From NCBI GenBank assembly GCA_963716215.1, contig OY970298.1:2914001-2978000 (forward strand): a stretch of 64,000 bases of DNA, given 5' to 3'. Positions 33,332-42,248 of this stretch are shown piece after piece. The notes under the pieces are model-generated. The model saw only the letters and a list, made by a program, of their open reading frames with translations. It ran no database searches and was not told the DNA's origin. Source of the stretch: JACVRW01 sp963716215 (GTDB taxonomy: Bacteria > Actinomycetota > Thermoleophilia > Solirubrobacterales > Thermoleophilaceae). The translations under genes were made by a program, and so were the position numbers. Numbering within the stretch: position 1 is the first letter of the stretch; every line of letters begins with the position of its first letter.

Positions 33332-34456
33332 TCACCATTCCTTCAGCCGGGCGATCATCAACACGTCGTCGTCGAGGCGCTCGACCTCCAGATGCAGCGC
33401 CCGCGGAGCAGCGTCGATCTGCTCGATCCCGATGCCCTCCACCGCGGTGCGCGCCTCGCGTCCGCCCGTCATCAGCGGCGCGATGAACATGCGCGCCTCG
33501 TCGATCTCCCCGGCCTCGAGGAAGGCGCCGGCCAGGTGTGGCCCGCCCTCCAGCAGCAGCGACTGCACGTCGCGCGCGCCGAGCTCGTCGAGCCCATGCT
33601 CCACGCGGGCCCGCTCGTTCTGGCCGGTCGACACGATCACGTCGACACCAGCGGACTCCAGCCCCTGGACCGACGTGCGTGCCGCGGCGCGCGAGCAGAC
33701 GACGGTCACCGGCACTTCGGCCGCGCCGCGCACCAGCTGCGAGGACAGCGGCAGGCGCGCCTCGGAGTCGAACACCACTCGGCGGGGCTGACGCGCCACG
33801 CCCTCGATCCGCGCGGTCAGACGAGGGTCGTCGAACAGCGCCGTGCCGATGCCGACAGCCACGGCATCCGACTCGGCCCGCCAGCGGTGCGCCCGGGCGC
33901 GGCTGGACTCGCCCGAGATCCATTGCGAGTCGCCGGTGACCGTGGCCACCTTGCCGTCGAGCGTCATCGCCGCCTTGAGGACCACGAGCGGTCGCCCGGT
34001 GCGGGCGTGCTTGCGGAACGGCTGGTTGACGAGCCGGGCTGCCGCGGCCACCTCGCCGTCGACCCAGACGACGTCGACGCCCTCGTCGCGCAGGATGCCC
34101 GGGCCGCGGCCGGACGCCTTCTTGGTCGGGTCGTCGGAGGCGATCACCACGCGCGCGATCGACGCCTGGAGGATCGCCTCCGTGCAGGGCGGCGTGCGGC
34201 CTTCGTGGCAGCACGGCTCGAGCGACACGTACATCGTGGCCCCGGCCGGATCCTCCGAGCAGCCCTCGAGCGCCGCGCGCTCGGCGTGGGCCTCTCCGGG
34301 CGGCTGGGTGATCCCCTCGCCGATCACGCGGCCGCCCTTGACGACCACGGCGCCGACCATCGGGTTCGGGCTCGTGTGCCCGCGCGCCCGCTCGGCAAGC
34401 TCGATCGCCCTCAGAAGATGCCGCGTGTCGTGCTCTGTGACCGCCATGGGAGACAT
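33332..34456 (-). CDS. ribD: Bifunctional riboflavin deaminase/reductase RibD
   Basis: The N-terminal deaminase half shows RGHTSPNPMVGAVVVKGGRV, GEAHAERAALEGC (His-Ala-Glu zinc/catalytic motif) and MYVSLEPCCHEGRTPPCTEA. The C-terminal reductase half shows RPLVVLKAAMTLDGKVATVT, SQWISGESSRARAHRWRAES, DAVAVGIGTALFDDPRLTAR and LLLEGGPHLAGAFLEAGEID. I chose the ATG at 34456; another ATG three codons later is equally possible. No FMN riboswitch is seen in the 149 bp upstream, which is unusual for an actinobacterial rib operon. Confidence 0.94.
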   Translation of the reverse strand: MSPMAVTEHDTRHLLRAIELAERARGHTSPNPMVGAVVVKGGRVIGEGITQPPGEAHAERAALEGCSEDPAGATMYVSLEPCCHEGRTPPCTEAILQASIARVVIASDDPTKKASGRGPGILRDEGVDVVWVDGEVAAAARLVNQPFRKHARTGRPLVVLKAAMTLDGKVATVTGDSQWISGESSRARAHRWRAESDAVAVGIGTALFDDPRLTARIEGVARQPRRVVFDSEARLPLSSQLVRGAAEVPVTVVCSRAAARTSVQGLESAGVDVIVSTGQNERARVEHGLDELGARDVQSLLLEGGPHLAGAFLEAGEIDEARMFIAPLMTGGREARTAVEGIGIEQIDAAPRALHLEVERLDDDVLMIARLKEW

Positions 34457-34540
34457 TGTTGACTCGACAATCAAAGATACCTGAGGGTTTGCCGAGGCCG
34501 GATCGGCGCGAGCGGGAGCCATCCAAGCTCTCGGAATACT

Positions 34541-34582
34541 GCTAATTGGCCGATAGTCGTGATAATTTGCGTGGTAATTAGC
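34541..34582. promoter_or_regulatory. A/T-rich divergent gap with GCTAATT...AATTAGC inverted repeat
   Basis: Perfect 7-bp arms (34541-34547 and 34576-34582) flank a segment with GATAAT at 34561, in an A/T-rich stretch between ribD and the Fic gene. It probably holds the fic promoter and perhaps an autoregulatory operator. A second small repeat ATTGT-N7-ACAAT lies by the ribD start. Confidence 0.4.
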
Positions 34583-34605
34583 GCTATTTACCGCCTACTA
34601 CCACG

Positions 34606-35667
34606 ATGAAGAGCTTCGGACAGCCCGACCGTACCTTCGGCGCTATGCCCGCGCGCCTCGGTGTGCTCCTGCGCCAGGTCGACGTTGCCAGCGGCAAGCA
34701 GTCTCTGTACGAGGATCAGCTGCCTGAGCTGCTCCAGTCCCTTGCCCAGCAGACGCGCGTCGAGTCGATTAGGGCCTCTAGCGCAATCGAAGGCGTCGAG
34801 GTCGCAAGCGACCGTGCCGAACGCTTGGCCGAGCCAGACCGTGCGCGCCCGCGCAACCGCAACGAGAAGGAATTCGCGGGATACGCCGATGCGATCGAAG
34901 GCCTCATGCGCGAAGGGGAGCTATCCGTCCCTGACGCGGTGCTGGCCTTGGGTCTGCACAGACGGCTCTTCGCTCGAACCGGAGGGCGTGGTGGCTATCT
35001 CAAGACCGATGACAACCTGATCGCGGGTCGTGACGTCGAGGGTCGACGCTACGTGATCTTCGAACCGCCACCGTGGCCACAGACGGAGGGACTCCTCGTT
35101 GGACTCTTTGACGGCTACAACGACGCTCTTGCGACCGAGGCGGCTCATCCGCTCGTCCTCCTGTCGGCTCTGATCCTTGATTTCCTGGCCATTCACCCCG
35201 TGGCCGATGGCAACGGCCGAGTCGCCCGTCTTCTGACGACGCACGAGCTGTTGCGCCTTGGATACGGGGTCGCCCGCTACGTCAGCGTCGAGCAACGGAT
35301 CTTCGAGTCGAGGAACCGCTACTACGCAGCGCTGAAGGGTTCCCAGGAGCACTGGCACGAGGGCAGCCACACGATCTGGCCCTGGACCGAATACCTGATC
35401 TCCGTGCTCGCGGAGTCGTACGAGGTCTTCGAGAGCCGGATTGCGGCCGCGCGCGGAACCGACGGCCTAAACAAGCAAGAGCGCGTTCGGCACTGGGTGG
35501 CGAACTCGGCGCCCGTGGCATTCAAGCTTCGCGACGTTCGGCGCGCCCTGCCTGGCGTGAGCGACCAGACGATTCGACTCGCGCTCAAGCCCCTGAAGGC
35601 CGACGGGAGCCTCCGCGTCGAGGGAGCAGGCCCCGGCGCCACCTGGGTTCAGCAAGGCGCCAACTAG
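34606..35667 (+). CDS. Fic-domain protein (class II, N-terminal inhibitory helix)
   Basis: Fic enzymes transfer AMP or other nucleotide parts to proteins. The 353-aa protein has the motif IHPVADGNGRVARLL (residues 196-210), where the usual HPFxxGNGRxxR has Val in place of Phe. An inhibitory motif SSAIEG (58-63), matching (S/T)xxxE(G/N), precedes it, so this is a self-inhibited form without separate antitoxin. A flap region (YVIFEPPPWPQ) and a C-terminal winged-helix (KLRDVRRALPGVSDQTIRLA) are also seen. Base composition and codon choice are visibly richer in A/T than in neighbours, pointing to horizontal acquisition. Target is unknown. Confidence 0.9.
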   Translation: MKSFGQPDRTFGAMPARLGVLLRQVDVASGKQSLYEDQLPELLQSLAQQTRVESIRASSAIEGVEVASDRAERLAEPDRARPRNRNEKEFAGYADAIEGLMREGELSVPDAVLALGLHRRLFARTGGRGGYLKTDDNLIAGRDVEGRRYVIFEPPPWPQTEGLLVGLFDGYNDALATEAAHPLVLLSALILDFLAIHPVADGNGRVARLLTTHELLRLGYGVARYVSVEQRIFESRNRYYAALKGSQEHWHEGSHTIWPWTEYLISVLAESYEVFESRIAAARGTDGLNKQERVRHWVANSAPVAFKLRDVRRALPGVSDQTIRLALKPLKADGSLRVEGAGPGATWVQQGAN

Positions 35668-35678
35668 CGTTCCGCCGC

Positions 35679-37451
35679 GTGCACCGCCTCATCCTGGGGT
35701 TGATCCTGGTCGCCGGCTTCGCGCTGCGGGTGGTCAACAACGACTACGGACTGCCGTTCGTCTACTCGATCGACGAGGCCTCGCACTTCACGAGCCGCGC
35801 GGTGGAGATGTTCTGGCAGGACCTCGACCCTGGCTACTACCAGAACCCGGCCACGTACACGTACCTCGTGTACGGCGTGCTGCGCGTGCTCTACGGCCCG
35901 CTCGGGTTCGCCTTCGGGCTGCCCTACGGGAACGTCACCGAGCAGTTCGACAAGGACCCGGCGGAGATGTGGGTGATCGCCCGCACGCTCGCCGCGGTGC
36001 TGTGCATGGCCGGGGTCGCAGCGACGTACGCGGCCGCCAAGCGCCTCTGGGGCGTGCGCGAGGGGCTGGTGGCGGCCGCCGTGCTGGCTTTCGCGTTCCT
36101 ACCGGTGGCCTACTCGCGCGTGGCCGTCACGGACGTGGGGGCGCTGGCCGGAGTGGCCCTGGCGCTGATGTGGTCGGTGCGCGCTGCCGACGACGGCCGT
36201 ACGCGCGACTACGTGCTAGCCGGCGCGGCGGCCGGGCTGGCGATCTCCTTCAAGTACACGGCCGGCCTGGTGCTGCTGCCGCTCGCGATCGCAGCGGTGG
36301 CGCGACTGCGCGCCGACGGCGCGCGCCCGCTCGCCGGCCTGGCCCTCGGCGGCGCGGCCGCCGCGGTCGTGTTCGCGCTGCTGAACCCCTACCTGTTCGG
36401 CTCGCTCGGCGACTGGTGGACCGACCTGCGCGACCAGGCGGACGTGGCGGCGAGCGACGCCAAGCCGGGGCAGGAGTCGGGCGGGCTCTCCTACTACCTC
36501 GACAGCCTGACGTGGGGCCTCGGGTGGGCCGGGATCGCCGCGGCGCTGGCGGGGGCCGTCCTGGTGCTGCGGCGCGACCTCGTGCGCGGGCTGATCCTGA
36601 TGGCGCTGCCGCTCGTGCTGTTCGGCTACCTGGCACTGCAGTCGCGCTACTTCGGCCGCTGGCTGCTGCCCGCCTATCCGGCGCTGGCGATGCTGGCGGC
36701 GGTGGCGATCGCCCGCGCCGGCGAGCTGCTCCCGCGCCGTGGCTGGCAGCTCGCCGCCACCGCGGCGCTCGCGCTCGTGGTGATCGCCCAGCCCCTGCTC
36801 GCCGACGTACGCACGGCGCGCGTGCTCGGCCGCGAGGACACGCTCAGCGAGGCCCGCGCCTGGCTGGACGCCAGGTACCCGCCGGGCCTGCGGGTGGCGA
36901 TCGAGCCGGCGGTGCCCGGGCGCTACTTCCGCTCGAACCCGGAGGGCCGGATCCCGTCGTGGCTGGCGCGCTGCGCGCGGCAACCCGGCTGGACCGAGCC
37001 CGGGTGGTCGTATGTGGCGGCTGGCGGTCGGCGCGTCTGCGACCAGTACAAGCCGGGACTGTTCGTGCGGCCGGACGGCGGCGTGCGCGCCTCGGCGTAC
37101 CACGCGGTCCTCTCGCCCGAGGTGATCGACGACTACCGGCTGTACGGCTACTGCCTGGTGATGACCGTCAACGTGGTGCGCGACCGCGCGCTGGAGACCC
37201 GCGACCCACGCGCCCGCGCCTACTACCGCCGCCTCGAGCGGGAGTCGCGCGTGGCCGCGTCGTTCAGCCCCTACAAGCCCGGCTCCGACCCGGTGCCGTT
37301 CAGCTTCGACCTCTCCTACAACTACTACCCGCGCGCCTACGAGCGGCCCGGCCCGATCGTGCGCATCCACCGGCTGCGCGACTGCGACCAAGCCTACGGG
37401 CCGCCGCTGATCAGGATCCCGAAGGCGGTCGAGCCGGAGCCGTTCTCATAG
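35679..37451 (+). CDS. GT39-like membrane glycosyltransferase
   Basis: The 590-aa protein has about ten transmembrane segments in residues 1-390 and a hydrophilic C-terminal domain. Early motifs FALRVVNNDYGLPF and YSIDEASHFTSRAVEMFW include the acidic residue typical of the first loop of PMT/ArnT-type GT-C enzymes, and YQNPATYTYLVYGVLR fits the next loop. It probably uses a polyprenyl-phosphate sugar and acts on the outer face of the membrane. The GTG start follows the Fic stop by 11 bases. It begins the surface-glycan locus. Confidence 0.8.
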   Translation: MHRLILGLILVAGFALRVVNNDYGLPFVYSIDEASHFTSRAVEMFWQDLDPGYYQNPATYTYLVYGVLRVLYGPLGFAFGLPYGNVTEQFDKDPAEMWVIARTLAAVLCMAGVAATYAAAKRLWGVREGLVAAAVLAFAFLPVAYSRVAVTDVGALAGVALALMWSVRAADDGRTRDYVLAGAAAGLAISFKYTAGLVLLPLAIAAVARLRADGARPLAGLALGGAAAAVVFALLNPYLFGSLGDWWTDLRDQADVAASDAKPGQESGGLSYYLDSLTWGLGWAGIAAALAGAVLVLRRDLVRGLILMALPLVLFGYLALQSRYFGRWLLPAYPALAMLAAVAIARAGELLPRRGWQLAATAALALVVIAQPLLADVRTARVLGREDTLSEARAWLDARYPPGLRVAIEPAVPGRYFRSNPEGRIPSWLARCARQPGWTEPGWSYVAAGGRRVCDQYKPGLFVRPDGGVRASAYHAVLSPEVIDDYRLYGYCLVMTVNVVRDRALETRDPRARAYYRRLERESRVAASFSPYKPGSDPVPFSFDLSYNYYPRAYERPGPIVRIHRLRDCDQAYGPPLIRIPKAVEPEPFS

Positions 37452-37456
37452 AGGCG

Positions 37457-38317
37457 CTGCGGCAGCTGACGGGCTACTGGGCCGAGTTCTGGCCCGAGCT
37501 CGACGCCCGCGAGCTGGCCGCCGACGTGAACGAGCGCCACGACGCGGCGGTCGCGCACTGGCGGCTGCGAAACGTGGAGCCGCTCGACGGCGGCTGCGTC
37601 GGCCTTGTCAGCGGAGCGGAGCTCGACGGGGCCGAGGTCGTGCTGAAGGTCAGCCCTCGCGGGCACCCCGATGACTTCCAGCTGGCTGGCGAGGGCGACG
37701 CGCTCGCCTTCTGGGAGCCCACCGGCGCCGTCGCCCTCCGGCTGGGCTCGCGCGACGACGGCTTCACGCTGCTGCTCGAGCGCCTGGTGCCGGGCACGGC
37801 GCTCGACGAGACCGGGCTCGGTTGGGAGGAACGGCTCGAAGTGCTCGGCGGCCTGGCGGCGCGGCTGCATGCCCGCCCGCCCCCCGCCGGAGCGTTCATC
37901 TCGATGCGCGACTTCAGCCACGACTGGCGCACGGCACTCGCGACCGAGCCGGAGTCCCTCCGCGAGCTGGAGCGGCTGGTCGCACCCACCGAGGACGACG
38001 TCCTCGTCCACGCGGACCTGCACGGCGGCAACGCGCTCCTCCACGACGGGGATTGGCGCATCATCGACCCGAAGGGCGTTTGCGGAGACCGGCACGCGGA
38101 CGTCTGGGCGCTGCTGGAGCCGGACGCACCGCCGCTGCCGTCGGACGCGGCGAGCGGGACGGCCTGGGCGTGGGTGAGGCGCTACGCCGGCGCGGCGGAC
38201 ATGGAGCCCGAGCGCGCGGGCGCATGGGTCCGGGTACGGGCCCGGGCCGAGGCGGCCTGGGTGACCGACGCCGCGTGGGCGGCGCGCCTGCGCGCGCTCG
38301 CCGCCGCCCTGACCTAG
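37457..38317 (+). CDS. APH(6)/hydroxyurea phosphotransferase-like kinase
   Basis: The protein (263-290 aa) has an aminoglycoside-phosphotransferase fold: EVVLKVSPRGHPDDFQLAGE, FTLLLERLVPGTALDE, the catalytic loop VLVHADLHGGNALLHDGDW (HxDxxxxN) and IIDPKGVCGDRHADVWALLE (Asp-Pro-Lys-Gly). The start is unclear: no ATG, GTG or TTG lies between the upstream gene's stop and a GTG at 37526, yet the sequence before it (GYWAEFWPELDARELAADV) looks like protein, so a CTG at 37457 or 37466 may be used. Its place in the glycan locus suggests a sugar substrate rather than antibiotic resistance. Confidence 0.75.
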   Translation: MRQLTGYWAEFWPELDARELAADVNERHDAAVAHWRLRNVEPLDGGCVGLVSGAELDGAEVVLKVSPRGHPDDFQLAGEGDALAFWEPTGAVALRLGSRDDGFTLLLERLVPGTALDETGLGWEERLEVLGGLAARLHARPPPAGAFISMRDFSHDWRTALATEPESLRELERLVAPTEDDVLVHADLHGGNALLHDGDWRIIDPKGVCGDRHADVWALLEPDAPPLPSDAASGTAWAWVRRYAGAADMEPERAGAWVRVRARAEAAWVTDAAWAARLRALAAALT

Positions 38318-38366
38318 TCGAACGCCGGCGGTGAGGCCCAAGGCGTCCGCTAGCCTCCGCGCCCGC

Positions 38367-39821
38367 ATGCACGTGAACCGCCGCCGCTTCCTCCAGGCAG
38401 GCGCCGCGGGTGCGGCGGGCGCGGCGTTGCTCCCGGCGGCCGGCTGCTCCATGGACGAGACCGGCTCGCCCGGGCAGATGAACGTGCTGCTGCTGATCAT
38501 CGACAGCCTGCGGCCGGATCACGTCGGCGCGTACGGGTCACCGCAGGTCAGGACTCCCAACATCGACGCCCTGGCCGCCCGCGGCGTGCGCTTCAACCGT
38601 GCCTTCCCGGAGGCGATGGTCACGATCCCGGCGCGCCGCTCGATCTTCACCAGCAAGCGGATCTTCCCGTTCCGCAACTGGAAGCCGAACCTCGAGCTCG
38701 GCACGAGCCCCGGGTGGCTGCCGATCGACGACGTCGAGCACACGTTCACGAGCGAGTTCCGGCGCCACGGCTACTGGACCGCGCAAATCTCGGACAACCC
38801 GCATCTGGGCTACACGAAGGCGTTCGGACCGTTCCGCAGGAGCTTCGACCACTGGAAGTCCGTCCCCGGCCAGGCGGGCACCTACAAGCCCGCGAGCACG
38901 GTCTCGCTCGAGACGGTCTACGAGTGGCTGCCGCCGTTCCTGCGCGACGAGCGCTACGTGCCGGGCATGCGCGAGTACCTGGCGAACTCCGGCGCGGGCG
39001 TGCGGGAGGACGAGACCTGCGCCGCGCGCCTGTTCACCGAGGCGATCGCCACCCTGGACGGTGCGCGGGTACGACAGCCCTTCTGCTTCGTGATCGACTG
39101 CTTCGATCCCCACGAGCCGTGGAGCCCGGTCGAGAAGTACATCCGCATGTACAGCGACCCGACCTACGAGGGCGAGAAGATCGGCGTGACCCGCTACGGG
39201 TTCGCGCGCAACTTCTCGGAGGCGCAGCTGCGCGAGCTGCATGCGATCTACGCCGCCGAGGTCACGCAGACCGACCACTGGCTCGGCCGTTTCCTCGACA
39301 GCTTCTACGCGACCGGACTCGGCGACAACACGGTGATCCTGCTGCTCAGCGACCACGGCTACCTGCTCGGCGAGCGCGGCTACACCGGCAAGGTCCCCTC
39401 CCAGCTGCACCCCGAGCTGGCGCAGGTCCCGTTCGTGATCGCGCACCCCGACGGCAGGGCCGCGGGCAAGACGAACACCTACTTCACCTCGACCCACGAC
39501 GTGGGCCCAACCCTGCTCTCGCTGGCCGGGATCCGGCCGCCGAGCTGGATGGAGGGAGCCGACCTCTCCCCCGTGCTCGACGACGAGCGGCCGGCCCAGC
39601 GGCGCGACTTTCACTACGGCGGCATGTACAACCGGTTCTTCATCCGCACCAACGACTGGGCGCTGATCGGCGACAACCAGGGCAACGAGCGCACGCTCTA
39701 CGACCTGCGCACCGACCCGCACGAGTTCTTCGACGTCCTACGCGACCACCCCGACGTGAGCGAGGAGCTGTACCGCCAGATCCTCGACGTCGCCGGCGGT
39801 CCGCTGCCGTACTACGAGTAG
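38367..39821 (+). CDS. Tat-exported sulfatase-fold lipoprotein with Thr nucleophile position
   Basis: The 484-aa protein starts with a twin-arginine signal NRRRFLQAGAAGAAGAALLP and a lipobox AAGC (Cys27). The alkaline-phosphatase fold follows: NVLLLIIDSLRPDHVGAYGS (Asp46 metal ligand), TPNIDALAARGVRFNRAFPE, and late VILLLSDHGYLLGERGYTGK. In true sulfatases the nucleophile motif is C/S-x-P-x-R; here it reads TIPAR (Thr86-Arg90), so the formylglycine precursor is absent. Thr nucleophiles occur in phospho-transferases of this fold such as LtaS. A role in adding or removing phospho-groups is inferred. Confidence 0.82.
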   Translation: MHVNRRRFLQAGAAGAAGAALLPAAGCSMDETGSPGQMNVLLLIIDSLRPDHVGAYGSPQVRTPNIDALAARGVRFNRAFPEAMVTIPARRSIFTSKRIFPFRNWKPNLELGTSPGWLPIDDVEHTFTSEFRRHGYWTAQISDNPHLGYTKAFGPFRRSFDHWKSVPGQAGTYKPASTVSLETVYEWLPPFLRDERYVPGMREYLANSGAGVREDETCAARLFTEAIATLDGARVRQPFCFVIDCFDPHEPWSPVEKYIRMYSDPTYEGEKIGVTRYGFARNFSEAQLRELHAIYAAEVTQTDHWLGRFLDSFYATGLGDNTVILLLSDHGYLLGERGYTGKVPSQLHPELAQVPFVIAHPDGRAAGKTNTYFTSTHDVGPTLLSLAGIRPPSWMEGADLSPVLDDERPAQRRDFHYGGMYNRFFIRTNDWALIGDNQGNERTLYDLRTDPHEFFDVLRDHPDVSEELYRQILDVAGGPLPYYE

Positions 39822-40663
39822 GCGATCGCGGCCACGCCGGCCACGACGAGCGCTGCGCCCCCGAGCCTGCGACGGTCGACGTCCTCGTGGAGGAAGGCGG
39901 CCGCCAGCAGCGCCGCGATTACCACGCTCGACTCCCTCACGGCCGCGACCGGCGCCGCGTCGGCCAGCCGCAGGGCGGCCAGCACCGAGCCGTAGGCACC
40001 GACGATCAAGGCGCCGATCAGGAACGCGCGCGGGCGCAACTCGGCGCGCAGCTGCGGCCCGCGCCCGCCCGCGGCCAGCGCGGCCGTGTAGACGACCGCG
40101 GAGGGAGCCAGCAGGAGGAACAGATAGGCGGGCGCCCGGGCGTGGTCCACGCCCTCGGCGTCGACCAGCGTGTAGGCGGCGATCGTGAGCGCGATCCCGA
40201 GGCCGAACAGGATGTCGCGCCCGGGGCGCTCGTCGAGTTTCTTCCGGATAGCGGAGGTTTCTCGACGAGCCCCCACCATGAAGATGCCGGCGGAGACGGC
40301 GACCACGCCCGCGACCTGTACGGCCGTGGCGCCCTCGCCGAGGAAGAGGGCACCGAACGCGAGCACCAGCACGGGCGCGGTGCCGCGCGACACCGGATAG
40401 ACCACGCTGACCTCGCCGTGCTGGTAGGCGCGCGCCAGCAGCGCGAGGTAGGCCACGTGCAGGGCGGCCGACGCGGCAGCGAAGGGAAGCGCGGCGTCGG
40501 AGACGCCGCCGGTGGCCAGCGCCACTGGCGCCAGTAGCGCGACGCCCGCGAGGGTGGCCACCGCGGTCGCGGCCTCGCTGTCGCGCGCCCCCGCCAGCAA
40601 CACGTTCCAGCTCGCGTGGAGGAAGGCGGCGCCGAGCGCCAGCGAGAAGGCGGAGAGCGGCAC
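39812..40663 (-). CDS. EamA-family (DMT) transporter
   Basis: The 283-aa protein has about ten transmembrane helices in two EamA repeats (FSLALGAAFLHASWNVLLAG start; second repeat from about residue 148 DILFGLGIALTIAAYTLVDA). GEVSVVYPVSRGTAPVLVLA and VAAVRESSVVIAALLAAAFL are the helix-4-like conserved segments. Substrate unknown; DMT members include nucleotide-sugar and metabolite exporters. It overlaps the sulfatase-fold gene tail to tail by 10 bases. The GTG start is eight bases from the UGM-like stop. Confidence 0.85.
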   Translation of the reverse strand: MPLSAFSLALGAAFLHASWNVLLAGARDSEAATAVATLAGVALLAPVALATGGVSDAALPFAAASAALHVAYLALLARAYQHGEVSVVYPVSRGTAPVLVLAFGALFLGEGATAVQVAGVVAVSAGIFMVGARRETSAIRKKLDERPGRDILFGLGIALTIAAYTLVDAEGVDHARAPAYLFLLLAPSAVVYTAALAAGGRGPQLRAELRPRAFLIGALIVGAYGSVLAALRLADAAPVAAVRESSVVIAALLAAAFLHEDVDRRRLGGAALVVAGVAAIAYS

Positions 40664-40670
40664 GCGGCCG

Positions 40671-42248
40671 CTACTGGTGCAGCGGCTCCTTCATGCTCTC
40701 GGTCTCAGGCGCCTCGATGTACGGCTGCTGCTCGTCCTGCTGCTCCTCCTCGTGGTACGCCGACTCGGCGTTCACGGCCCAGATGTCGTGTTCCGTGCCC
40801 TTCACGAGGTTGTCCACCGCGCGCATGGCGGTGAGCATGGAGTGGTCCGAGTTGTTGTAGCGGTGCAGCCCGTTGCGCCCGACCTGGATGAAGTTGTCGA
40901 GGCCGTCGAGCCACGAGCGGATCGAGTGGACGCGCTCGGAGTAGTCCGCGTCGTACATCGGATACGCCTTCGGAACGCGCTCGACGAAGCCGAACTCGAG
41001 CTGGTCGGGCTTCGCCAGGCCGAGTTTCTCGAGCTCGCGCATGCCGAGCTGCACGAGCTTGTCGTCCTCGGTCTCCCAGAGCTCGTCGCCCTGGAAGCAG
41101 AAGAACTCCATCCCCACGCAGGCCTTGCTCGCGTCGGGAACCATCCAGGGGCTCCACGAGCGGAAGTTCTGGATGCGCCCGACGTTCACGTTCGGATCGT
41201 GGATGTAGATCCAGTTGTCGGGGAACAGGTCGTCGCCGTTCAGGACGACCGCCACCGTGAGGAAGTCGCGGTAGCGCAGGCCCCGGGCCGCCGCCATGAC
41301 CTCTGGACGAGGCTTGGGCTCGGCCATGCCCACCGTGTTGCGCAGCGGCAACGAGGAGATCACCGCCGACGGCTCCCAGCTCTGGTCGCCGGCGTGCACC
41401 CGCACGCAGCGGTCGCCCTCGAACTCGAGCTTGGTGGCGCGCGTGTTGAGCAGCACCTGCCCCCCGAGTCGCTGGATGTCGTCGGTCATCGTCTCCCACA
41501 TCTGGCCTGGGCCGTAGCGCGGGTAGTTGAACTTCGAGATCAGGCTGGTGACCTTGTCGTCCTTGTTGCCGAAGAAGGCGGACTTGGCCGCGCTGAAGAA
41601 CGACAGGTTCTTGATGCGCTGGGCGGCCCAGTCGGCCCGGATCTCGGACGTGGGGACGCCCCAGACCTTCTCCGTGTAGGACTTGAAGAACTGGTTGAAG
41701 AGCCAGCGGCCGAAGCGGTTCGAGACCCACTGCTCGAAGTTGTCTTCCTTGCCCTTCGGCTTGACCGCGGCCCACAGGTACGAGACCAGCGCCTTGGTCA
41801 GGTCGACCGGCCCGAGCTTCTTCATCACGTCGGGGCCGCGCAGCGGATAGTCGAGGAACTTCCCTTCGCCGCTGGGCGAGCGCCAGTAGATGCGCGACAT
41901 GCGCGGCCGCTCGAGGAAGTCCTCGCGCATGATCTCGTGCCAGAGGTCGTCGACCTCCTTGGCCTTGGTGAAGAACCGGTGGCCGCCGAGGTCGAAGCGG
42001 TAGCCGTCGCGCACGGCGGTCTTGGCGATCCCGCCGACCTGGTCCTCGGCCTCCAGCACCACCACGGGCAGGCCCTGCTTGGTCAGCAGGTAGCCGGCGG
42101 TCAGGCCTGCAGGCCCCCCGCCCAGGATCACGGTCGGCTTGTCGCGCATGTCCGGACGCGCAACCTCGGAGGCGGTCGGTGCTTCGGAGGCGGTCGGTGC
42201 GCGTCCGGCCGAGCCGGACGCTTCCGCTGGGGTCTTCTCTGTCGTCAT
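40671..42248 (-). CDS. UDP-galactopyranose mutase-like FAD oxidoreductase
   Basis: The 525-aa protein has an FAD-binding Rossmann motif PTVILGGGPAGLTAGYLLTK, VVVLEAEDQVGGIAKT and the GYRFDLGGHRFFTKAKEVDD block shared with UDP-galactopyranose mutases. Later blocks are FGRWLFNQFFKSYTEKVWGV, YPRYGPGQMWETMTDDIQRL and the flavin-contact NLVKGTEHDIWAVNAE. About 40 residues at the N terminus are low complexity with a duplicated PTASEA unit. Neighbouring glycosyltransferases fit synthesis of a furanose donor or another sugar rearrangement. It is larger than classic UGM (about 370-400 aa). ATGA overlap with the upstream gene. Confidence 0.82.
   Translation of the reverse strand: MTTEKTPAEASGSAGRAPTASEAPTASEVARPDMRDKPTVILGGGPAGLTAGYLLTKQGLPVVVLEAEDQVGGIAKTAVRDGYRFDLGGHRFFTKAKEVDDLWHEIMREDFLERPRMSRIYWRSPSGEGKFLDYPLRGPDVMKKLGPVDLTKALVSYLWAAVKPKGKEDNFEQWVSNRFGRWLFNQFFKSYTEKVWGVPTSEIRADWAAQRIKNLSFFSAAKSAFFGNKDDKVTSLISKFNYPRYGPGQMWETMTDDIQRLGGQVLLNTRATKLEFEGDRCVRVHAGDQSWEPSAVISSLPLRNTVGMAEPKPRPEVMAAARGLRYRDFLTVAVVLNGDDLFPDNWIYIHDPNVNVGRIQNFRSWSPWMVPDASKACVGMEFFCFQGDELWETEDDKLVQLGMRELEKLGLAKPDQLEFGFVERVPKAYPMYDADYSERVHSIRSWLDGLDNFIQVGRNGLHRYNNSDHSMLTAMRAVDNLVKGTEHDIWAVNAESAYHEEEQQDEQQPYIEAPETESMKEPLHQ

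Noticed and set aside
34457..34605. FMN riboswitch upstream of ribD
   Set aside because: I could not find the conserved helices of the RFN element in the gap.
37457..38317. Antibiotic-resistance gene (aminoglycoside 6-phosphotransferase)
   Set aside because: The fold matches, but the position in a glycan locus and the breadth of the family do not support resistance.
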